Assembly: GCA_022925895.1 (NCBI GenBank)
Contig: JAKSYS010000021.1
Coordinates: forward strand, 124,001-188,000
Length of the DNA stretch: 64,000 nucleotides
Direction of reading: 5' to 3'
DNA from: Fragilaria crotonensis
Taxonomy: Eukaryota > Bacillariophyta > Fragilariophyceae > Fragilariales > Fragilariaceae
How positions within the stretch are numbered: position 1 is the stretch's first letter; each line of letters opens with the position of its first letter. This document shows positions 9,501-21,285 of the stretch, one piece after another. The notes under the pieces were generated by a model. It had not been told where the DNA came from and searched no databases. It was given only the letters and a program-made list of their open reading frames with translations. The position numbers and the translations under genes are program-made.

Positions 9501-10202
9501 CTACGAGATGACCCTCGTTTATGTTGACGACATCCTATGTATTTCTGCAGAGCCGAAAGCGACAATGGAAGGTATCCAATCTACATTTAAGTTGAAAGAT
9601 GATCGGATTGAGAAACCTGAGATCTATTTAGGGGCTCAACTAGCTCAAAAGGTAATCGGCGGGGTCGAGTGCTGGACGATTCCTCCAAACAATACGTGAA
9701 GGCAGCGATTGCGAATGTGGAGGCGAAACTAAATCGGGACAACGTCTACCTACAAGATGCGTGACCCCGATGCAAGCGAACTATCGACCGGAGCTCGAGG
9801 TTACAGCCAAAATGAAAATCGAAGGGATCCGATATTATCAAGAAGTCATTGGTATACTTTGATGGGCTGTTGAGCTTGGGAGAATCGACATCACTATGGA
9901 AGTTTCTATGTTATCTTCTCACCTTGCATTACCCCGCAAAGGTCATTTACAGCAGGTTTATCACATGTTTGGATACTTGAAAGCTAAGCCAAAGAAGACG
10001 TTAGCGTTTGACCCCACTCACCCTGACATTGACGAAGCGAGATTCGAACGTCACGATTGGCATGACTTTTACAGGGGAGCGAAGGAATTGATTCCAGGGG
10101 ACGCACCGGAACCAAGAGGTAATGTTGTCTCAACTCACTGTTTTGTTGATGCTGATCACGCAGGTAACAGGGTTACAAGGCGATCGCAAACTGGGATCTT
10201 AC
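6598..10202 (+). pseudogene. pol: E2 pol (protease, integrase, chromo-like modules, reverse transcriptase, RNase H start)
   Basis: Opens in the gag frame after the gag UGA. Protease motif LDSHADTCALG at about 6700-6732. An integrase N-terminal helical block (LSERWSIGLNQAKQTLQVTT) at about 7350-7410 stands where HHCC would be expected. The integrase core has D (FYTDTLFG), D (LTSDGASEQTG) and E (QQNRAESVIREV), the last two about 36 residues apart. Two small modules follow: GRVTKRLRDAEGRPIGTAND... at about 8455-8680, and GWHMLCQWKDGSTNWI at 8752-8800. The reverse transcriptase carries YVDD near 9520, then RNase H (VDADHAGN) near 10150, where E3 interrupts. Broken. Confidence 0.85.
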
Positions 10203-13200
10203 AATGGAGCCTTGGTGTTGTTGCTGTCAAACCACATCCATGACCTTGCATTTCTTGCACCAACTCCATCAAAGGAAGCACTTCTCTTGTGGCTGTTGAA
10301 ATTGCCAAATATTCACTCTCTGTTGTTGATAGAGCAATCTCAGACTGAAGCTTGGATGCCCATATGACTGGACATGAGGCATAAAGGATGACATAGCCAG
10401 TTCTTGACCTTGCAGTGTCTGGATCCCAATCTGCATTCTCTGGATCCCAGTCCCCTGTGAATGAAGCATCCACATAGACATCAAAGCTCTGGTTGCTTGG
10501 AGAATAGATCATTCCCTTGTCTCTTGATCCAACAAGATACCTGCCCAACCACTTCAAAGCCTTGCCATGTTGAAGCCTTGGATTGGGCACAAATCTTGCT
10601 CCTTGGTGGACAGCACATGAGATGTCAAGCCTTGAACACTTCTCCAGATAGTTCATCTGACCGATAACCCGGCAATAATTGAAGTGATCATCAAAAGGAG
10701 GAGAATCCAGATGTCTGCAGAGAGTCTTGCTTGAAGCTCCAGTGGTCTTCTTGATTGCCACATTCTGACCATCCAAGCGCAATTCCTTGATAATGTCATT
10801 GATGAGATGAGGTTGGGAAAGATTGAAGGTGTTGTCATTGATCCTGTCAATTTGAACTCCAAGAAAATCAGAGATGTCTCCTTCAACAGTGAGATTGAGC
10901 TCCACTGCCTTCATTTCTTGAATGATGTCATCCAATTCTTGTGGATCTGGTCCAGCCAAGATGGAATCATCAGTATAGAGGACAAACACTGACTTGCCTT
11001 TGTAGAATAGGCATTCATCAATCTCACTTGGAATGAATCCAACCTCCTTGAGCTTGTTGACCAAATGCTGGTTCCAAACTCTGCCTGCTTGCTTCTGACC
11101 AAAGAGGTTCTTCTTGAGCTTGAGGACATAGTCTTGACCTTCATCTTGAACCTCAAAGCCTTTTGGGATGGCCATGTAGAGTTGGCACTCCACATCTGCT
11201 TGAGTGTAGGCCAACACAAAATCAATTTGCTTGGTGAACCACCCATGAATCAATGTAGTGATGAGCACCATTCTGATGGCTGCCCATGATGCCACAGGTG
11301 AGAAGGTCTCCCAGTAGTTGACTCCTTCCTCTTGCTTGGAGCCATCAATGTTGAGCCTTGCCTTCCATTTGTAGACTTCCCTGGTTGCAATTCGGCGCTT
11401 GCGCTTCATGGCCCACACCGCTGGAAGAATCTTGGTTCCTTGAGGGACTGATGACCTTGGTACCAACTCCCAAACTTCGTTATCGGTGTGACTCTTGACC
11501 TCCTTCTCCATTGCCTTGATGAATTCGGCGCGATCCGGCTCCCTCATGGCCTCATGGTAGTACATGGTGTCGTGATCCGCGGAGGCGGCGAAAGCCAGCA
11601 TGGGATGCTGCTCTCCCTCAATGTCCACCCACTCTTTAATAGCTTCAAAGGCCACATAATAAGGAAGCTTGTCCTCCAACTTGGCTTCAAAGTTGTGCCA
11701 CACATCAAAGACCTTGGATCCTGCCTTGCTGGAAGGTTCATCAGAGACTTTTGTTGATGCAGCCTCTGGGGTCTTGTTGAGTCTTGGGGACCTCCTGAGT
11801 TGGACAGGAAGTTCTTCACCTTGTTCTCCCTCAGAAACTGGAAGTGGTGTTTGAGATGCTTGAGCTTCTCCCTCATTGACCGATCCTCCAGGTTCCAGAT
11901 CAAATTCCATGAAGGTGACACCATGTTGCAAACCTTGAGCTTGAGCTGATTGCTTGATGCCTTGAAGCCTGGAAGGTGATGAGGCCTTGAATCCACAAAG
12001 CTTCTGCCATTCTGATGGAGGAGACAGGTTGCCAAGTGACTGCCTGACTGTCTCAAACTTGGGATCAAAGGTGACATGAAACTGAGGAGAGACATGGCCA
12101 GTCTTGAGGTTGAGAACAAGAGCCACACTGCGGGCATGTTGCATGGACATGCCAAGGTAGACTCCCATGCGCGACCTGACCTCCCACTTGGGCAATTTTT
12201 GGCCAGATTGCATCTTGTTGTCGAGGACAAACACAGGACATCCAAAAGGTTGAAAATGATTCAAGTTTGGAGTGACTTCAGACCTTGCAACAACTCAAAG
12301 GGAGACTTGTGATCCTCTCTTCCAATTGTTGGTGTAGAGTTGTGAACTTCATTGGCCACTCTGAGAGCATAAGGCCAGAGATGTGCATCAATAGCCTTGG
12401 GCCACCTGTGCTGAGCATGAATCAACATAGTTCTTGCTTGGTCTTGCAAAGTCCTGATCCTTCTTTCTGCAACAGCATTCTGAAAATGAGCATTGACTCC
12501 ACAGAAAGTGATTGTCTGACCTGCTTCCTTGACAGCTGCCATGAACTTGTTCTCTGCAAACCTGCCATTGTCAGCTTGATAACTCTTGACTTGGACCTTG
12601 AACTTGGAAGCATACCTCTCAAAGGCCAGCTTTGCTTCAAGAGTTTCATCTGCATTTGTTGACTTCTGAAGGTGGATGTAGGACAAACCACTGAAGTGAT
12701 CCACAAAGATTGTTGCCACCTTGTACCTTTTCTTGGTGAGCCAACCCTTGATTTGGGCGATGAGCCCTGGAGTGCTGGACTCCAACTGATCGATGCTGAT
12801 GCACTGTCCCGGCTCTGAGGCTGTTCGAAGTTTTCCACCTTGTTGACCACCCTTTGGCTTGGTTCTCCATCATGGTCTTCTGGTGGCCTTTCCATACAAG
12901 CAGCTGGTGCAAGTTGGAACTTGGCACTTGGCCAACTTCTTCGGGAGCAAACCGCGCTTGGCCATGCTTTGCATTTTGGCAGCCGACATGTGATTCAACT
13001 TGTGATGCCAGCGAAGGAACTCTGCGGCGGGGTTCTCATGAACAGCAGTGTCCTCTTCATCTTCAATGATGACTGGCAAGTCGGTGCGGTCAGTAGGATC
13101 AAGATCAAATGAGACTGGTGTATTTGGAGGCTGGCTCCAATCCACCCCTTGTTGTAGAGCATCTGGTGCCTCTGGTTGAGGAGCTTGTCCTTCAAAGTCT

Positions 13201-14183
13201 TCATTTTCATCATCAGGGATGAGATGGGTGACCATTGAGATGATAGGATCATCCTCATCCTGTTCCACTTCACACATGTTGCAGAAGGTGGAGAAAGCCT
13301 TGTAGCTTGGAGCAGTGTACATGGTTGCAATGTTGCCACTGCCCTTGGTCAGCCTCACTGTCTTGGTGTGCTTTCTTTGAGCCCAGTGAAGTTGAATGCA
13401 GTCATGGTATGTAGAACACCATGTGCCCCTTGGCAAAGGCTTGAAGTCTTGGGCAGTCTGAGCCCAATGCTGTGGAGATAACAGCTTAGAAGGTGAATCC
13501 TTGACATAGAGTCCATTGGGAATGACAATGTCATGAGGGACTCCATCATCATCTTCGATTGACCACTTGATAGTCCCTGAGTAGATGTCAGCCAATGTGC
13601 CACCCAACCCCTTGAGGCTATTGTTGACCTTCTTGAGAGGGGCGATGAAGTCTCTTTTGTCATTAGAGATGCAATAGGAAGCACAGTTGTCAATCCTGAT
13701 TGCCTTGGCATCAGTGTCAAACCTGGCCACTTCATCTTGATGGGCTTGCTTGGCCTTCATTGCAATGATTGCAGTCAGGCATTCCAGTTGACTGAAATGT
13801 TTCCTTGATTGGTTTTCCTTTGGAGGATCCCATTGTCGCTTGAGGCGCTTGAAATTTCGCCCAGAGCTTTGTGGTCTCACGCGCTTTTGAGGGCGCATGA
13901 CCACTCGGCGGTTGAAGATCCATGTTGGTGCCTTGAGTCTTGTGGTCTGAGTTGAGGATGTATCGCGCATCCATGACTTAACATACTCAGAAACTGTGAC
14001 TGGGTGTGCCTTCCATGCCCGGGCCTTCAAGAACTGGTTTGAAGTGGAAGTAACCCACACTCGGATCTTCTGGACAATGGCACTCATGAGATAGTAGAGG
14101 AAGCTGAAAACTGCAGCCAGCCTTCCCTGCCACCAATTGAGAATCCATGGCCCAATGAACACGCGGTCCATTGGGCATCCCCA
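10203..14183 (-). pseudogene. pol: E3 pol
   Basis: Minus-strand Pol of family 2. It begins in the gag frame with a Trp-rich hydrophobic stretch (FIGPWILNWWQGRLAAVFSF). It then shows a protease-like motif IRIDNCASYCISND (about 13700), an integrase zinc finger (WHHKLNHMSAAKMQ, then CQVPTCTSCLYGKA near 12900), and an integrase core with FVDHF, QADNG and AVAERRIR. Reverse transcriptase follows with polymerase motif LYTDDSILAGP near 10970, and RNase H with VYVDASFTGDW. Broken. Confidence 0.8.
14150..14176 (-). promoter_or_regulatory. E3 conserved stem-loop just after the gag terminator
   Basis: Arms GCCCAATG and CATTGGGC pair perfectly (8 bp) around an 11-nt loop. On the minus strand it starts 7 bases beyond the gag UGA. 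The same arms, loop length and spacing occur in E7 at 35277-35303, so it is a candidate translational recoding signal. Confidence 0.55.
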
Positions 14184-15431
14184 TCACTCATCATCTTCAT
14201 CTTCATCAGAGATAGCTGCAAGGGCCTTGGAGAGCTTCATGTTGGGCTTGTTGGAATTAGCAAACTTGTTGCCCTGTTCCATCCTGATAGGAGCCTTGAA
14301 GCCAATCCCTTTACACTCAGAGGGCCTGTGCCTGGTCCATCTTTTGTGATTAGGGCACCAATGATAGTCCTTGCCTTCCAAAGTCTTGTGTTGCTTTTCA
14401 CCATTCTTGGGAGGAACACTCATCCATGTTGGTTGATTCTCCATTCTTGGCCTGCCTTTGCCCTTGCCTCTCTTGTTGTTTCCCTGCTTGAAGTCCTTCT
14501 TTCCACCTCCGTTAGGCCTGCCTGTTGGATTAGGTTTCATCTGGTACCTCAGGGTGTTGACTTGGGCTTGTAAGGCAATGATGGTTTCCTCTTCTGTAGT
14601 TCTCTGACACCACTGCCCTGACTCTTTCCTGGTTTTAAACTTGTTGATAGCCCAATCCATGAGCTGCTGGTAGTCAACCTGACCGCCTTCCTCATATAGG
14701 TCTTCCTTCTTCTTGATGTACTCCACAAATTCAGCATCCTTGCAAGCCTTGTAACCCTTGAAAAGGTTGACCAGAAGATCTTGAGTTTGCTCTCCTCTGG
14801 CATGAAGCTTGCTAACCAAACCAATGACATAGTCATTAAAATGCTCAATGTCAGAGTCCTGTTCACGCATGGCATGATCAAGATTGGAAAGTTTGGTCCT
14901 GACACTTGTAATTGTGGCCCTAGTATCAACATGTGACACCATGATGATGACCTTGAGGAGGACAGGGCCTGAGCCTTTGCCTCCAAACATGAAGGGAAGA
15001 ACATTGCCTCTGGTCCTGACTTGCTTCTGAGCTTCATCAGTCAGAGAGTTCATGAGACAATGATACATCATGAAGGAATCTTGAGCCTCCCTGGTGTCCT
15101 CATGCATGTAACTGAGGGCATGGTTGCAGACATCTTGATAAGAAATCTCACCATAAGACTCAATGAGGTCCTTGGATAGAGCTACATCACCTTGGCTTGG
15201 AATGCTCAAGATGTTGAGCCAGTCAAAGACAATGGATCTGTCCCTGGCTTGATCCAAGAAGAGCTGAAGGTTGTCTGGCTTGCAGTCAAACTTGATAGAC
15301 AAAGCCTCTGTGCCAGCTTTGAAGAGCTTAGCAGCAGACTGGTCAGAGTAGTTGAGAACATCAGGATTAGCAAAGGCTGGAGCCAATGCAAAATGAGGTG
15401 CTTGAGTAGCCATGATGATCTTGAATAACAA
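14184..15431 (-). CDS. gag: E3 gag, 415 aa
   Basis: Single open frame starting MLFKIIMATQAPHFALAPAF; the likely initiator is the inner Met (MATQAP), matching E7. The core has the diatom-Copia-like pattern ALSIKFDCKPDNLQLFLDQ and VFDWLNILSIP. A coiled, charged middle is followed by a basic linker (GNNKRGKGKGRPR) and an atypical zinc-knuckle-like motif HWCPNHKRWTRHRPSECKG (C-x2-H-x5-H-x4-C). The protein would form the particle shell and bind element RNA, by family role. It ends at UGA with pol in the same frame. The leader between gag and the primer site holds short TTGAATGATCA repeats and no gene. Confidence 0.8.
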   Translation of the reverse strand: MLFKIIMATQAPHFALAPAFANPDVLNYSDQSAAKLFKAGTEALSIKFDCKPDNLQLFLDQARDRSIVFDWLNILSIPSQGDVALSKDLIESYGEISYQDVCNHALSYMHEDTREAQDSFMMYHCLMNSLTDEAQKQVRTRGNVLPFMFGGKGSGPVLLKVIIMVSHVDTRATITSVRTKLSNLDHAMREQDSDIEHFNDYVIGLVSKLHARGEQTQDLLVNLFKGYKACKDAEFVEYIKKKEDLYEEGGQVDYQQLMDWAINKFKTRKESGQWCQRTTEEETIIALQAQVNTLRYQMKPNPTGRPNGGGKKDFKQGNNKRGKGKGRPRMENQPTWMSVPPKNGEKQHKTLEGKDYHWCPNHKRWTRHRPSECKGIGFKAPIRMEQGNKFANSNKPNMKLSKALAAISDEDEDDE

Positions 15432-15583
15432 GAAATGATGAAGAACTTGACTTGGAAGAAGAGCTTGATGAGTGAGTGCAGCACTTGGCTTGCAATTGAG
15501 TGCTTATCAAGGATGTGCCAAAATTGAGTTTGAATGATCAGAACTCAGCTTGAATGATCAAGACTTGAAGCACTTGGCTTATA

Positions 15584-15601
15584 CTTAGCGCAGAGGAAGC
15601 G
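15584..15601 (-). other. E3 primer-binding-site candidate (initiator tRNA-Met D arm)
   Basis: The minus strand reads CGCTTCCTCTGCGCTAAG directly after the LTR, identical to E7 33933-33950. Its complement, CTTAGCGCAGAGGAAGCG, closely matches the D-arm wording of eukaryotic initiator tRNA-Met (GCGCAG-x-GGAAGCG). This suggests priming by an internal or 5' tRNA fragment rather than the 3' CCA end. Confidence 0.6.
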
Positions 15602-16165
15602 TAAAGTTTTATTCGAGGCGATGGGGCGACAAATAAGGGCTCTGAAACGACGAATTAGTTAAAATAAATTAGTAGGAGTGTTATATTTTGCGATAGACTA
15701 ATTGTGAGAGCATGAAAACATGAAGGAAATGAAATTGGAACGACCGAATGAGAGCTCTGAAGCTGCACTTTCCTTGTTCTTCTTGTTCTTTGTTTGTTCC
15801 TTGATTGTTCTTTGTTAGTTCTTCAGAATCCCATGGTAGAATGATTTGTTGAAAGATACTGAATCCCAGATAAATATAATGAAATATAAAGCATGTAAAA
15901 TGTAGATTTGATGATGCACCAGTTTGTGTTCTCTTTTGAGGTCGGCTGGCGATTGTGCTTCCCATTTATGTGTCCGCGGAACATTCGACAATGACCGAAG
16001 AACAATGACGCAAACACTTACGAGAACGCGAACGCGAAGCGTAACTCAATCGTGCGAAAGAGAACCGAACCGTGACTCACAGAAACTTTGGTTGACGAAC
16101 GGACGGAAGGAGAGGTAGAGTATGATCCACGACGGTAGACGCCAATACTGTAGCTTTTTCTTTTA
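15602..16165 (-). repeat. E3 5' LTR (~564 bp)
   Basis: Similar along its length to the E7 and E11 LTRs: TAAAGTTTTATTCG at the inner edge, a TTCTTGTTCTTTGTTTG block, GAGGTCGGCTGGC, and AGAAACTTTGGTTGAC near the outer edge. The outer boundary with E2 is approximate. It is more diverged than the E7/E11 pair, so E3 is probably an older or separate subfamily copy. Confidence 0.75.
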
Positions 16166-16496
16166 TTCCACATTTGGGAGCGAATTTGTTGCAATGCGTA
16201 TCGCAGTGGAACTTTAAGAGTCGCTTCGATACAAGCTACGGATGTTTGGGATTCCGATTTCTGGTCCTACGAACGTGTTTTGTGATAACGAAGCGGTAAC
16301 GAAGAATGCTATTCATCCGGAATCTACGTTGAAAAAGAAGCACAATGCGATTGCGTATCATCGAACGAGAGAGGCAGTGGCGGCCGGGACTATTCGTGTC
16401 ACGAAAGAAGATGGGAAGACCAATCTGGCCGATGTCCTGACCAAACCACTTCCCCAGGTAACGAGAGATTTTTTGTGTGACAGATTCATGTATTGA
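16166..16496 (+). pseudogene. E2 pol, RNase H C-terminal part
   Basis: Resumes E2 after E3. The wording FGSEFVAMRI, then FGIPISGPTNVFCDNEAV with an RNase H Asp, and the typical C-terminal block HNAIAYHRTREAVAAG and LADVLTKPLP match the ends of E4, E5, E6 and E8. It stops with UGA at 16496. The 3' untranslated stretch 16497-16650 contains no gene. Confidence 0.8.
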
Positions 16497-16650
16497 GGCG
16501 GGAGCGACGATGCGGGCGAAGCCAAGGTTCATCGAGTGTCGCTAGCTGCGACTCCGGTTACCTCCTGGGCATGCAGAGACATGCGGCACTTAATCCAGGT
16601 CTATGTTTTGGAGCGACCATAGGTTTGATCGGGATCCTCACATATGTTCG

Positions 16651-16829
16651 AGGGGACTGAACAATTCTATCGTGCTATGGTGGGCGAGGTACTGGCACTG
16701 TACGTCACAGTACTAGTACTAGCCGTTTGTGTGTGTGTAGTGTTGGCGATAGTGCAGAGAGGAATACGGGATGATTGTTACGATCATCCCACTTATCTTA
16801 GGATTCTTCTCTATCTTTGCTACTCTTAC
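16651..16829 (+). repeat. E2 polypurine tract and first part of 3' LTR
   Basis: AGGGGAC (16651-16657) is the plus-strand primer tract, and the LTR starts TGAACAATTC at 16658. E4 is inserted after TTAC (16826-16829), which recurs at 23468-23471. The rest of the LTR is at 23472-23537. Confidence 0.85.
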
Positions 16830-17026
16830 CGTTCGAATTCGTACGTAGTTGCGGATTCTTACCTTAGTGTGCTACGGGTAGACGAGAGGAAGAGCAAAAG
16901 GGGGCAAGTAAAACGTAGTAAGAGATAAAAGAGTGATTACGTTCTTTGGGTGACACCCGCTTACGGCGTAGGGTATACTAACTCCTACGTAGCACCATAT
17001 GCTCTCGTAGTATCCGTACTTAAACG
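16830..17026 (-). repeat. E4 3' LTR (197 bp)
   Basis: Identical by eye to 23271-23467. Read on the minus strand it begins CGTTTAAGTACGG and ends GAATTCGAACG. The polypurine tract lies at 17027-17033, and 17034-17169 is untranslated with no gene. Confidence 0.9.
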
Positions 17027-17169
17027 GTCCCCGTAAATTATGAACCGTACACGTGAATAATTTAACCTACTTCCTCCGCGACCTGGTAACGATGAGCCCA
17101 CGGATTGTATCCGTTCCAGGGGGTAAAAAGGCCCTGCCCACACAGACGACCGATAACCCAGGGCATACT

Positions 17170-20100
17170 TCAATACATAATGTGCCGACACAAACTGCGA
17201 CGTCGATCCGCAGTCAATACCTTCGTAAATAAATCTGCAAGATTCGTCATTCCGTCTTCTTTTCCGACGCGCATGATTCGGGCTGCAACGGCCTCGCGAA
17301 CAACATGATAATTAATCGCATTGTGTTTCTTCGTCAACATCGATTCCGGGATAGTTGTGTTCTTGACGACGCCGTTATTATCACAAAAGACATTGGCCGG
17401 ACCGTCAATCGGTACGCCGAACATTCGGAGCTTGTATCGCAACGCGACAATAATGTCTTTAGCCGTTCGTAAAGCCACGAACTCGCTCCCAAAACTGGAA
17501 GCCTCCACAGTATTCTGCCGTTTGGAGAACCAGATGATCGGTGCATTCTGCACATAAACAATGATCCCGGTGTGCGATCGGCGGGTGATAACATTACCCG
17601 CATGATTAGCATCGACAAAGCAAGAAATGGTCACACTTTTACCTTTTGGCTCTGGCATATTCGGCGGCAACTCCTCTTGAACGTCCCCGTAAAAGTCGCG
17701 CCAGTCGGCGTTTGAATTGAACACACGTTCATCGATATCTGGAGTTTTCGGATCGAAAACGATTCGTGCGCCGTTCTCGTGCTTCTTCAGGTATGCAAAT
17801 ATATGATATAATGCTTCGAGATGTCCGCGACGCGGCAACGCTTGATGTTGGGACAACTGCGACACTTCAACAAATATGTCAAGCCGACCAAGCTCGATCG
17901 CCCAACGAAGGATACCGATCAGCTGTAGGAAACGCGACCCCAATTCATCATTGAGTTCGGTCGTGACGTCGAGTTCCGGTTTGTACCCACTTGGGAATGG
18001 ATTCCTAGCGGTTGTCTTCAGTTTCGCTTCTGGGTCGTCTTCAGCAATTAAGGATTCAACGACTTTAACCGCATTCTTAACGTACGTCTTGCTGCCCATT
18101 GCCCATTCAGTCTTACCACTCGGTAACTGCACCTTTTCCATGTCGGCGCCAAGATATATATCAGGTTCGTGGACGCTCCCAGACTTGAGCTCATATAATT
18201 TGCCAAGCTCGTCCATCGTTACTTTTGGCTCTTTAGCAAATACAAGGATATCATCGACGTACACAAGCACCATATCATAGTGTGTTCCGCTGCTACGCAT
18301 CCAGACATCTGGATCAGCCTGCGAAGAAGTAAACTTCAAATCGCGTAACGTTGTTGCCAAGTCTGCGCCATGCGGCACCAGAAGATTTCAAGCCATACAG
18401 TGCACGCGTGACAATTAAGACTTTACCTTGATCTTCTCCCGTTTCGATTCCTCCTTCAAACCATATCTTCTCTCGGCACGATGCGTTGAGATAAGCATTG
18501 GTGACATCTCCGGCAAGGACGTCGAGGTCATTGAGGCCCGCGATTAGGAATGCAAGTCGTACACTGTCACGTGAAACCACGCTCGAGTACGTGATCGCGA
18601 TGGTGTGTCGGTCGTATGCCCACCGGCAACAAACCTCGCCTTGCGAGTAAAGTCCATCTTCACGTCGAAGATAACGTGACATCGAATCTCCTGGAATCCA
18701 ATCATAGAAGACTCCTTACCTGCGCGAACCTGTTCGGGCGTTATCCCGTCCATACTCTTCCATGCAACTTTGACTTTAGTCATCTCCTTACCCAACGCCT
18801 TGCGCCAGAAATCTGTACCGGTCTCCTCATCTATCGCCAGGGCCTCTTCAACAGTCTTTGGCACTCGAATCCCAAACTTATGGGTGGTCCGCCAGTAGCG
18901 TTTGACCTTCGCAACAATGCGATTTCTCTTCCTGAGTACTGCGTGTACCCACCAGTTAAATGCAGGTTCGTTCGCGATCTTATTCGCCACTGCATACTCT
19001 GCAACCTGCACGGGATATGCGTCCTTTAGATCCTTCAAGGGCAACCAATCAGAGGACCCGTCCTTCCAGGACACTAGAAGCGACCATCCTCGGGTCGTCG
19101 ACTTGGGGACTCGATTCCCATTTCGACTTGTCACATATCCATCGGCAACCGGTATCGCCGAATTATCGGAACGGTGATCGGTAATCTCATTAACAATTGG
19201 TACTGATTGCCTTCTGAATCGACCTGTGCGTACATGCACTCTGCGATGACATTCGCAAAATAGTTTTCGGTAGACCCGTCTGTGAATTCCACAACGTACT
19301 CACGAGTGTCGAACAGAGGGTTGGAATGCGCACGACCAATCGGCTCGCCCGAGGTTCCTTTTGCACGCTTGACCACTCGGCCCTTACGTTCATTTCCTGT
19401 GCCGACGTCAAATATTAACTCTGCATTCAGATACTTATCGAGTAATTCGTCGTCAATATCGTCGGCCTCCAGTGAATCGGGGAAGGGCATTTCGCCATCA
19501 TTCACATCGTCAGGGATTGGCGTAACACTCGTCGCCGTATCAGTTAACTCATCTTGGATATAAAATCCATCGTGTCCCTCAGCCATGAAGTTTTGGTCTG
19601 ATAGTCGCTCGTTAACAACTTGATCGAACCTTTCGATTTCGCGCCTGATATCATCGTTCAGGTAGTCCTCACGTACGACATGCTGCACTGTGGTGCGGGC
19701 AATCACCTTGCCGGACTCGAGCAACAGCCAATAACAAAGGTCACTTCCGACTCGATGCGCAACTCCCAACCAACGAGCGAGGCGTCGTCCACTGCCGTCG
19801 ATCTCGATTTTCTTCTGGTCGTAGTACCACACACGATCATAGAACTCGAAGTCGAGCCATTCGGAAATATCCGGGGTCTCGCCAGTTATCAATTCAATGC
19901 CGGTTCGTTGCTGTTGACCGCGCGGTATCCTATTCAGGATGTTGGTCTCGTAGACCAGGCCATAATCCCACAAACGTGGTGGCACCTTTCGCTTCAGCAT
20001 GCGATTCCTCCATCGCTTTTTCAACTCACCAATCTCTCTCTCAGCAGCGTAATTCTGGTTCGAACGACCTGCTTCGGAGCGTTTTAAACGGATCTTCAAT

Positions 20101-21285
20101 CGATTGACCTCTTTCATAAAGTCGGTCTTCGGGCCGATAACCTCTGGTGCTCCATCGGACAGCAGGGTCGGGAATCCCGATGTCGTCGGCAAATTCAGTC
20201 AAAGCTTGTGCGACTTTAGATTTCGAGTCGAGTGGATGCACAGTAGTGAAATTCCCGTTAGTAAACACTTGCGCACACGTGTTACCTTGTATCGATACTA
20301 CCTTCGAAAACAGCGTATCAGTGAACCAGTCCCCGTTTAGGCGTCGGCGGTTCAAATGCAAATGATCGACACGATACCGACGATGCAAGGGATGGACTGC
20401 GGTTCTAACACCGCGCTGCGTTGTCACCTGTAAAGTTCGCTTGGCCGTTTCAAGGCCGATATTCCATTGCGACTGAGGTTCTCAAAGTTGACACTCGAAT
20501 GTCGTTCACTCGTAAACGTTGCACTTATCTCAGCGTTCTCCGCGTTAGTCGTCCCCGTAAGTGCACCGTGCACGAGGACAGCGTTTGCATACAACGAGGA
20601 GACGCATCGCGAATCCAAGGCGAGTGAAATCGCCGCGAGGGTGCTGTCGAATGGGACCATATATCCCGCTGAGCGGTCGATATACAGTCGACAACACGCG
20701 TCATAGTCGAACGCGGCCCAGACATGTGTAGGTCCGCGGGATTCCATGTAGGAGCAGTGATGTCGATGATCGGAGATGGGATATCTCCCAGTCCGTAGGC
20801 ACGCGAGATTCAAATTGAAGATTCGGACCCGATGCGACAAGAGGTATGAAAAGGGAGTCAAGTCAATGCCCAGTGCGCGATGCGGGTCCCACGGGTCGTC
20901 ACACACACTGAATCCGTGGGAACGTATCTGGTGTGGGTTAATGAGCGAGCAATGCAATTCGTCACCGAACCATAAAACTTGGTCGGCGACGAGCACCACA
21001 GATGCGCCACTGTCAGGGCACGTATACGCAGTTGCGCACTTCGCGATCGGAACGTCTTGTTTCGGCTGGTAGTCAGAAGAGAAGGTGAAACATTGCAATA
21101 CTCGCCTGAAAGCTCGAGGAGTTTCAATTCGGCCCAGCACAAATTGTGTCGGCATGGTTGTCAATTTCGTTCATGGCAATCTTACCGGGGTTAGTTTGTT
21201 TCGAATGGTAGTGTTTGGGGCCAGTGGTACGACGTGCGCTCGAGATTAGCGCTTGCACATAACGTGCAACAGCGGCATCCGCGTT
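17170..21285 (-). pseudogene. pol: E4 pol
   Basis: Minus-strand Pol. The protease motif IDNHADTIC lies at about 21165-21140 and is in the gag frame beyond the gag UGA. Further along are an integrase helical block (NGISALKRPSELYR area), an integrase core (WFTDTLFSK; E in NYAAEREIGELKKRW), module 1 (GRVVKRAKGTSGEPIG near 19400), module 2 (GWSLLVSWKDGSSDWLPL near 19090), reverse transcriptase with YVDDILVF near 18250, and RNase H with FVDANHAGN and the closing LADLFTKVL. Broken, many interruptions. Confidence 0.8.

Larger units (their letters stand above)
10203..16165 (-). mobile_element. E3: family 2 (CoDi-like) Copia element inserted in E2
   Basis: Reads on the minus strand from its 5' LTR (15602-16165) through primer site, gag and pol to a junction with E2 RNase H near 10203. 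Only one LTR is present, so it is incomplete. Protein wording is close to E7 and E11. The interior is notably CpG-poor compared with E2 on both sides. Broken, with about four interruptions. The E2 reading resumes at about 16166 within RNase H. Confidence 0.8.

Noticed and set aside
10269-15484. Plus-strand frames inside E3 (for example 11488-11757, 12285-12662)
   Set aside because: Antisense shadows of the minus-strand gag and pol. The homologous frames appear antisense in E7 and E11.
15584-15601. Possible tRNA gene fragment at the family 2 LTR edge
   Set aside because: Only an 18-nt D-arm-like complement is present, with no acceptor, anticodon or T arm. The position at the LTR edge explains it as a primer site.
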